A program made the translations under genes and the position numbers. Source: Lepas anatifera (taxonomy: Eukaryota; Arthropoda; Thecostraca; Lepadidae). From it: DNA of 64,000 bases. Under the pieces are notes generated by a model, which did no database searches, was not told where the DNA came from, and saw only the letters and a list, made by a program, of their open reading frames with translations. The stretch spans positions 44,978 through 108,977 of the forward strand of contig JAOTON010000392.1 in NCBI GenBank assembly GCA_034440635.1, written 5' to 3'. Numbering within the stretch: position 1 is the stretch's first letter; each line of letters begins with the position of its first letter. Below, in pieces: positions 57,501 through 64,000 of the stretch.

Positions 57501-60500
57501 CTAATATTTTCGGTAGAGAAGTGGATGGGCTACCCAACGCCGTTTTCCGTTTTTCCTTATCTAGCGTGGTTCTCGAGATCTTTGCCCCCCCCGTCGAAGC
57601 GAAGGTGGCTCAGACTCCCGTTAGTGTGCGTGTGAAAGTATTTAAGGTGGAGTTTAAAGTTGTATATCTTAATTCAAGTAGAGTTCTCCCAAAATTTACT
57701 TGGAGTGAGAATCGATCAGGCGGAATGATTTCTGTGTTATTTTCTGCTAATATAGGTTTTTTTAGAAAAATGGTCCTGAGCATTCGTATTGTGGGGAATG
57801 CTGCTCCTACTTGGAGGGAGCATTTCTAATGACCACAGTTTCTCCCACTGAACAAGGTATTGTGCAAATCTAAAATGAATGTACAGTAGCAATCTGAAGG
57901 GAGGGACGTCACCACAGAATTTTACTGGGGGGGACAGACCTCGGACTGGCCGTGACTGCAGGGGGTGGGAGGCCACTGGTGATAATTTTGGCGGCGTATG
58001 AAACACTAGCGGTGATGTGCTTCTCCAACACATTTATGTAGATTGACACAGGTAACAGGGAGAGAATGAAACAAGATTTGCTTGGGGTTCAGAGTTTTGT
58101 GAGGGGCTTCCCACATGTTAGCATCCGCACACGCATATTGAATTTCAACATTGCCGGATCCAGGAACAATTTTTGGAGGGGCTAAACAAACGTTTTGTGG
58201 GGGAGTGGTAAATCAAGAAAAATAGCAAAAACAGTATTTTCACAGAAACGGCTAAAGTTTGGTCCTTTTTGGGGAAATACACTATTTGAAGCTTTGGAGA
58301 GGGTCACGGCCCCTTTGGCCCCCCTTTGATCCGCCAGTGGATTTCAACAATCTGCGACCGCACACAGAGTGAACATTGGAATTTGGTTTGAATGGAGAAA
58401 AGGTATGAATGAAGTAAAGAATTTGTCCGCACGGTTCGGAGTACGGGCACCGCGCGCTCCACGAACGGAGGGGGAGGGGATAGAGCGTGGCTCCGACGCG
58501 ACCCACTCCATAGTCGACGGCAAGACTTGCGCCGGCGGGGGGGGCGACGACGGCGGCGGCGAACCCCTAGCGGCGGTTTCGCAGTAGGGGGACGCATCCC
58601 CAGTCTCCCTGCTTTGGACGCCCACGCGTAAAAGTGAGAGTAACATGGGCAAATACTGCTCTCAGTTGGCATCTATGGTACGCTAGCAATTTTGGGGATG
58701 TAATCACATCGCACGTACCTGGACTTCTACGTCCTGGGTGACATAGGAAGTTCCAGGCGGGCGGGGGCAGAAGCTGCGCATGCCCCATGTCTAGACAATG
58801 CTACACGTTTCATTCACTCTTTTCCATGATTACTGGCCTTTAGTTCCAGCGTATGCGCAAGGTGATTGATGATAGTGGTGCAACGAGATTGGGGGGCTTT
58901 GAGCGGGGGTTTCTGGCACCTAAAGGCTACCGATTTATTTTTATTTGTGCTTGTTTTAGCAGAAAATAAGGTAGCTTGGTATAAAAAGATGGGTAATTTA
59001 TTGGAAGTTCTTCGTGATATTTTCAATTTATGACTGTGAAAAATAAATGAAATGCTTAAACCTTATGCAATGATTAAAATGTGTTCATATTTAGGCAAAC
59101 CAGTGTTGATTTAACCCGCGCTCCACCGGGGGTCCGGCGCCACCTTCGCCCTACCGGGGGGCATCGATGACCCCCTCTAACTCCGAAAATATGGGCGTTA
59201 GCGCAAATCTTCAAATGCATTAGAAAGCTTGCGTGAATTCAGTAAGAAACTATTTCGCATGTTTTAGCGCTCAGGTCAATGGTTTGACCTCCAGAGGTCA
59301 AATTAGGTCAATATCGGCTATTCTCACTCAAATATGCAATGTTTAAGCAAACTGGGGATAACTCTTATGCCATTAGAGATATTGAGATGTGGTAAAGTAC
59401 ATTGGATAGAAAAATGCCAGACCTTTTTCCGCTATGTGGAACGTAATGACCTCCCGCCAGTGGTTTGACATCCAGAGGTCACCTCGTGACCTTATATGAC
59501 CTGAGGTCACGAAAGGTCAGAAGGTGACCCTGCTATATATCAAACGAAAGCCAGTGACGAGACATACACGATGGTGTTTGATTCAGCGCTCTAGCTTATA
59601 TAGGTCAAAAGTTATTGTCAAAATACTGTTTTTGACCCTGGTGACCTTGGATGACCTCGGAGAAGTCAAAAGGAGAATATGACCCCTGGAATCCGTGAAA
59701 GGGTGTCCAAGAACGCTTTTCTGACCAAACCGAGCATTTTCAATCGTTTTTGTGACTTTTAGATCATAGGACAGCTTTTCCCCATGCTTTTTCAATGGGA
59801 GAGGTTTAATCGTGACCTGACCTCAGGTCACGAAATCGAAAAATCCCGGATATACACCTTGTAGACCCTGGCGGGATCATGAAGTGTAGGAAGTTTCAAA
59901 TCGATCGACTTCGAAATGTAGCTCTATCAGAGCTCTAAATTTGAAGTAGATGACCTTGGTTGACCTCGCCTGGTGACCTGACCTTGGGTGACCCGCGGTA
60001 AAAATTTTCAGGGATGGTGGGAAAATGATGCAGTGAGAGGTAGAGCCCTCAACCGCGGTGCTGCGCCTCGTCGTTTTTCTGCTATCCTGGAAAAAACTTA
60101 GGGGGCCATCGATGGCCCCCGGTGGGGCGAGGGTTAACACGCGCCACGCTGGGGTCCCTGGCATGATGCGCCCCGCTGGGGGGCGAATTTCGTCCCCCTC
60201 CGTATCTCATTTCCTAGGAAAGCTAAAGGAAATTACGGAAGGGTTAGAAAGCTCTTAACAAGACGATAAGAAGGATAAGGAGTAGTTTTATGTATCGTCA
60301 ATATTGAGGTTAGCACCGGTCAAAGAAGGCTCCATAGGCTTACAACAGAGCAGTGCACTTTCCTCTCTTTAGATCTGTACTCAGGGGAGCTAGAGTAAAT
60401 CTTTATGCATCATTGGATTCCTCTCATCGCGGCGAATAGAATGATGTATAATATGACCTTGTTAGGTCAAATGGTGAAATTGCCTGACCTCGAGATAGGT

Positions 60501-62296
60501 CAGGGTCACAGAGTGACCTGGTATGGTCATGTTGCATATCAATCGATTCCTCGCGACAATATAGTACAATGCAAGCAAAATGGGAGCTTTATCTCAATTC
60601 AGTGAGAAATTATTGGCAAAACAATCACTCTATGCTCCTGTCACCTGACATGACTTTTGAGAGGTCAGATGGTCAAAAACTCAACTTTATGGTCAAGATG
60701 ATGGTAAGAATAGACGGTTTGAGGATTTTCAGCTTTATCTATCCAGCATTTACTGAAAACAAGCCCATTCTATTTAATAATGGGGTGATCAAATGGGGTG
60801 ATCAAAAAATTGATCCTACCTTAGGTCAACAATACCAAAATTCCGAGATAGCAGATTTTTAGAACTTAATGACCTTATCAGATTGTGGAAGTTTCAAACT
60901 GACGGTTCGCTGATGTTCCCTGGGGGCCGCTTCAAACTCGTGATTTTAGGTTTTGAGGTCGGGTCACTTGACCTTGAATAGCTCCTTGACCTGACATGAC
61001 CTGACCTAAAATATTTGGCCAGATGCGCAAAATTGATCGGGGATAAGGTACTGTCAGAATCGTTGTTCTGCGTCTCTTCGTTTTTGCGTTATCTGGGGAA
61101 AACCAGGAGGGGGGCGAATTTCGCCCCCCTCCAGCGGGGCGCGTGTTAAACTCACCACATAATGTATGATCCCTGTGAGTTAGTCTATATCACTTTACAC
61201 GGCTTTTGTAAAGATAAATCTTCTAACATGTGTATTTAGCCCACATGGTCAAAATACCCGAGGGTATTAACTGCAGAGCTGAGCGGTTTGGTAGAACTAA
61301 ACTTTTAGTCCGTTACTGGCGGATTCGGACTAGCGATAGCGATAGTAGTAGGTATCGGAGTAGCGATAACGGTTACTTCAACCAAGAAGTAGCGGGCTTC
61401 GGACTCAGCATAATCCGAAACGGCTACAACTACCAAAAGTCTGTTAAAGGGACTACCACCCCCTCCCCCTCCCCGTTCCCAATACTACCTGTAGTTAGAA
61501 GTCTCGTCTTGTTTGTAAATTTGATAAATGTGTAATCTTGTCAACATATAAGAAAACAATTGTATAACAGTGGTTGACAGATATTATCAGTTAAACCAAC
61601 ACAGCAGACAGACACCGTCTGCTGTATTGGTTTAACTGATATAAGAAAACAGTCTTTTTATTTATTATGAAAATTTACAGCAGCCTTCCTTAAAACATAT
61701 TTTTGAAAAAGCAATGCGAACTTATTTTTGGATTGGGCTTTAGTAGCATTTTATTGCACAAAAAGCTAGAGTGGCTTTTCCATCATCATCCTTGGTGTTT
61801 TTAGGCGTTATAGCGGCTTTGCGGTACTGAAAAAAATGAGTGCGGGTAGCCGTAGCGGTTTCGATTTTTTTAACGGCGCCTTTCTTCGTTAGTTTCAAAA
61901 CATATGTCGGGGAGGGAAATAAAAATAAGCATTATCGATACAACGCTTGTGTCCCTCTAACAAGTATTTGATCAAAATCTGTGTCAGATAGCGGATTCGT
62001 CGTGGAGCGATCCCTCTGCCTCGAAACCTTTGTCTCTTGGCAGCAAAAATAGCTGGGTCCATGGGAAGCTTACTTGCAATATCTGACTGAAATGGAAGGT
62101 ATTTTGCTTACACATTACGATGAGTTACGTTGTCTTTATTACCAAGCCTCGTCAAGATTGGCACTTGTTACGCAGTGCAGGTTTATATTTCACGTCTTGT
62201 CGATGTGTTGCGTTACATTTCCTTTTCTGTCTGTTTCAGAAACTCTGGAAACACATGGAAGCAAAATATATGGTAAAGGAGGAAGAAGATGAGTAG
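54452..62296 (+). CDS. UQCR10: Cytochrome b-c1 complex subunit 9 (two exons, join 54452-54592 and 62240-62296)
   Basis: UQCR10 is a small single-span subunit of mitochondrial ubiquinol-cytochrome c reductase (complex III) in the inner membrane, near the Rieske protein and cytochrome c1. The two exons encode 65 residues, close to the usual 60-66. Exon 1 gives MSLVKLVYSNVLKRTSTF, with RTSTF leading into a hydrophobic span (about residues 17-29), FFERGLD and ETRNQG. Exon 2 gives KLWKHMEAKY and a charged tail ending at TAG 62294-62296. KLWKH and the (R)RTSTF...FFER core are family hallmarks. The intron is phase 0, with GTAAGTTTG at the donor and a pyrimidine tract plus CAG at the acceptor. Both exons are uninterrupted, so the gene looks functional. 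The 7.6 kb intron is filled with transposons. Confidence 0.93.
54642..55622. mobile_element. Foldback MITE with CAGTCTGCAAAGTATGGCAG ends
   Basis: CAGTCTGCAAAGTATGGCAG at 54642 is inverted as CTGCCATACTTTGCAGACTG ending at 55622. The arms (about 340 and 370 bp) are inverted copies, and the same arms bound 46703-49158. No matching 8-bp target duplication was found. Confidence 0.75.
55623..56805. other. Intronic non-coding stretch
   Basis: No feature was recognised apart from a CpG-richer patch around 56400-56590. Confidence 0.4.
56806..57636 (+). mobile_element. TTAA element, family A copy 4
   Basis: It begins TTAACACGCGCATTGACGGG and ends TTAGTGTGCGTGTGAA, so the right TTAA is mutated. At 831 bp it is more diverged than copies 1-3, with the same AGGTCA-rich interior and the AAAACGGCGACGCGTAGCGCC clause near the left end. 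Confidence 0.8.
58150..58340. mobile_element. hAT-type MITE with 8-bp target duplication
   Basis: TTGCCGGATCCAGG near the left and GATCCGCCAGTGG at the right are imperfect inverted ends, flanked by the exact octamer ATTTCAAC at 58142-58149 and 58341-58348. At 191 bp it is non-coding. Confidence 0.75.
58440..58590. other. GC-rich island in the UQCR10 intron
   Basis: About 150 bp dense in CpG (GCCGGCGGGG, GACGACGGCGGCGGCG) stands out from the AT-leaning intron. Open frames on both strands are a by-product of the composition. It could be an alternative promoter or a transposon fragment. Confidence 0.4.
59111..60137 (+). mobile_element. TTAA element, family B copy 3
   Basis: A 1027-bp element from TTAACCCGCGCTCCACCGGG to GGTGGGGCGAGGGTTAA, highly similar to 43419-44446. 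It contains more than twenty TGACC/GGTCA words, against about two expected by chance per kb. Its right TTAA is also the left TTAA of the next element. Confidence 0.88.
60134..61149 (+). mobile_element. TTAA element, family C copy 2
   Basis: A 1016-bp element from TTAACACGCGCCACGCTGGG to CCAGCGGGGCGCGTGTTAA, inverted relative to 25294-26339. It shares the TTAA at 60134-60137 with family B copy 3. Inside are TGACC/GGTCA words and the clause CTCTTCGTTTTTGCGTTATC, whose counterparts occur in families A and B. Confidence 0.88.
61585..61641. other. 25-bp stem hairpin in the UQCR10 intron
   Basis: TATCAGTTAAACCAACACAG plus CAGAC pairs with GTCTGCTGTATTGGTTTAAC plus TGATA around a 7-nt AGACACC loop, with one mismatch in 25. 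Both arms are flanked outside by ATAAGAAAACA. This could be a small foldback MITE or a microRNA-like precursor, although the stem is shorter than usual for the latter. Confidence 0.6.
62240..62296 (+). CDS. UQCR10: UQCR10 exon 2 (18 codons plus stop)
   Basis: TTTCTGTCTGTTTCAG precedes AAACTCTGGAAACACATG. The frame in phase with exon 1 reads KLWKHMEAKYMVKEEEDE then TAG. An overlapping frame starting at 62074 is a shadow. AATATA at 62343-62348 followed by GT-rich sequence could serve as the polyadenylation signal. Confidence 0.92.
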   Translation, partial: KLWKHMEAKYMVKEEEDE

Positions 62297-63416
62297 GCCT
62301 TCTAGAAGTGTAAACTTTACAATGTCTCTTAGCATGTCTGCCAATATAAGTTGATGGTGTCAGTATGTGCTCTTTATTGTCAGAAATCGTGTGAACATAT
62401 TATTCAGCTTGCTCACTTCACAGATGAACTCATCGGCTGTTCCAGAAAGAGCGTGCAGTTTCGACAGCTGGTTAGCGCTGACTAAACTCGCAGATATATT
62501 CAATCCTGCATCACCTGCGGACATTGGGGCTTTTTCTCTGGGGTCGACCACTACTCAATCTCTTGACTGGGTTTTAAATCAAAGGTAGTTTCCCATGCCG
62601 ACAACCACGTGGGCATCCTAGTATGGCAAAGCACTGCCTGCGGAGCCTCACTGAATGTATTGTACAAAACTTGATGAGCCTAAAACCTCTGGCTTCATCC
62701 AGCTTTCCACTGGTTTTGAGGTTATTCCTGTAAAGCCCTGGCTTGAGCTGATCTCTTGGAGAGGGTTGCAGGCTAGGGAGGCGTGCGGGACAGTTGGCGA
62801 CCTCAGCGCGCCTCCAGCTGCGTCGTGTCGCCGTGACCACGCCACACCATCTCACTATGTGCAGCAAGCCGCTACCCCAGCCATGCTCTCGCCTAATCGG
62901 CCGCTGCTGCTGGGGTGAGACCTCGTCTCCACCAGAGTCTGCGCTTGTTGAACGGAAAATTGCCATGGGCATTGCTCCTCTGTACTTTTGTGTACCTAGG
63001 GTGTGCTGTGCTATGCGTCCGCCTGAAACTTAACTGGACCTCCATCATATTTTCCGCGAGGCCCTTTTGATTGGCTTTGGCTGCGAACTCCAAAATTATT
63101 CTGGGGGAAGTGCGATGTTCGCAGGCTAGATAGTGACGTCAGACTTCTATGAACAATGCTCTTCTGTGGTGTGGTGACAATATGACTTCTGTGGTGGCTC
63201 GTGCCACCACATTCTACTTTTATAATGTAAATGTGGGGCGGGAACAGGGCGCAGACGACTCGGCATATTTATGTTTGTGTATACTCTCCTTTTCTATGAT
63301 CGAACCTGTACCTGGGCGATGGAAAAATTATCCTTGGTAGTATATCCACGTGTTCCAACAGGGATTTTATTTAAAAAAACTATCAGACCAGGTAAGACCG
63401 TCGTAACAACATGGCG
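62297..63416. other. 3' flank of UQCR10
   Basis: No further gene is supported. Frames on both strands at 62.57-63.09 kb overlap one another and show no recognised domain. Confidence 0.4.
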
Positions 63417-63872
63417 TTAAAGGGAATGTGGCACCTTCATAACGTGATTTTAACTGAGATAGCCAAGTTGTAAAGCAAGTCGGAAAACCCGGTGCCAATT
63501 ATATCATTTGTCTTGGAACTCGAGATTTCCATAGAAAAAAGCTAAAACCTACCTGAAATGTATCCCTCATGTACCCTTAGCAGGCCACAGTTGTCATGAC
63601 TGTTGGTGTGATGACATATGCTGACGTCACGGTGAGTGTCAGCCAATCGAAGCCCTTGAAGCGTTTCGAGTATGGTAGTAGTTGCCAGATCATGACATCA
63701 TCCACAGGCAGATATTTATTTATTTCCTTAGAGGAACATTTTAAAAGTCAAAATATTGGGCTTATTGTACATTTTGCAAAGAAATCTTGGACACCTCCTT
63801 GATTTTCGACTAAAAGTTTCCCCTAATTACACTAAGTTCCAGGATTCGCCCAAGGTGCCACATTCCCTTTGA
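63417..63872 (+). mobile_element. TTAA element, family M
   Basis: A 456-bp copy from TTAAAGGGAATGTGGCACC to GGTGCCACATTCCCTTTGA, with the right TTAA mutated. The interior matches 23629-24085 and 31534-31991. Confidence 0.85.
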
Positions 63873-63988
63873 CGGATCCCTTTGGGCTAAACGGATGTGA
63901 CGTGCCACCTGGCGGATGTCAGCAGGCGCTTATGGATGGCTAGTTTTTAAATATCAACAGCTACCAGCTACTAATAACCCAATGGATT

Positions 63989-64000
63989 TTAACGGGAATT
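63989..64000 (+). mobile_element. Possible family M left end at the window edge
   Basis: TTAACGGGAATT resembles the family M start TTAACGGGAATG seen at 13927, but the window ends here. Confidence 0.3.

Larger units (their letters stand above)
54593..62239 (+). other. UQCR10 intron
   Basis: A 7647-base phase-0 intron. It contains a foldback element (54642-55622), family A copy 4 (56806-57636), a small hAT-type element (58150-58340), a GC-rich island (about 58440-58590), families B and C end to end (59111-61149) and a strong hairpin (61585-61641). Between these I recognise no other gene. Confidence 0.85.

Noticed and set aside
62074..62292. 72-residue + strand frame overlapping UQCR10 exon 2
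   Set aside because: It is in a different frame from the conserved KLWKHMEAKY sequence; a shadow.
62574..62972. 132-residue - strand frame downstream of UQCR10
   Set aside because: Overlapping frames are open on both strands and there is no recognised domain; not supported as a gene.

Overview
This window looks like nuclear DNA from an invertebrate animal, probably marine, although the species cannot be named from the sequence. It holds spliced-gene signals, non-LTR and Penelope-like retroelement remnants, and many short DNA transposons with recognisable target-site duplications. It has no bacterial operon layout, ribosome-binding sites or CRISPR. The one host gene I can identify firmly is UQCR10, the small subunit of mitochondrial respiratory complex III. 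It lies on the + strand as two exons (54452-54592 and 62240-62296) separated by a 7.6 kb transposon-filled intron. A perfect 172-bp tandem duplication carrying six CCCA[C/G]AATGCATC words, which resemble ZNF143/Staf sites, lies 0.6-0.9 kb upstream of its start codon.

Layout. 1-377: the 3' part of a Penelope-like reverse transcriptase. 0.8-1.85 kb: an AGGTCA-rich TTAA-flanked element. 2.3-2.6 kb: a small element with a hammerhead-like core. 5.4-6.2 kb: a cluster of GCGTACTCTT words. 6.84-11.0 kb: a nearly full-length but dead LINE (- strand) encoding a 2A-like peptide, an endonuclease, a reverse transcriptase and RNase H. 12.9-14.1 kb: two TTAA elements. 16.2-17.9 kb: a roughly 20-bp minisatellite inside a transposon. 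18.8-20.7 kb: a decayed protein-coding repeat split by a TTAA element. 22.6-23.3 and 36.9-37.9 kb: two AATATTG-rich tandem arrays sharing a 12-nt cap in opposite orientation. 25.3-29.9 kb: further TTAA elements between two inverted CCACCAGAAACC minisatellites. 30.6-33.9 kb: two hAT-type elements with exact 8-bp target duplications, one carrying nested insertions. 43.4-44.7 kb: TTAA elements. 45.8-49.2 kb: a promoter-like patch, a THAP-domain exon and a foldback element. 49.97-52.7 kb: a CR1-like LINE (- strand). 53.4-62.3 kb: UQCR10. 63.4-63.9 kb: a further short TTAA element.

The dominant theme is a group of elements bounded by TTAA. Four related families (called A to D here, about 0.83-1.19 kb) share an end design and are packed with AGGTCA/TGACCT words, the half-site bound by nuclear receptors. 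A fifth short family (called M here) has GGGAATGTGGCACC ends. Two pairs of these elements abut and share one TTAA. Apart from UQCR10, a probable THAP exon and a few weak first-exon candidates, I see no host protein-coding genes. Most open frames are repeat translations or antisense shadows.
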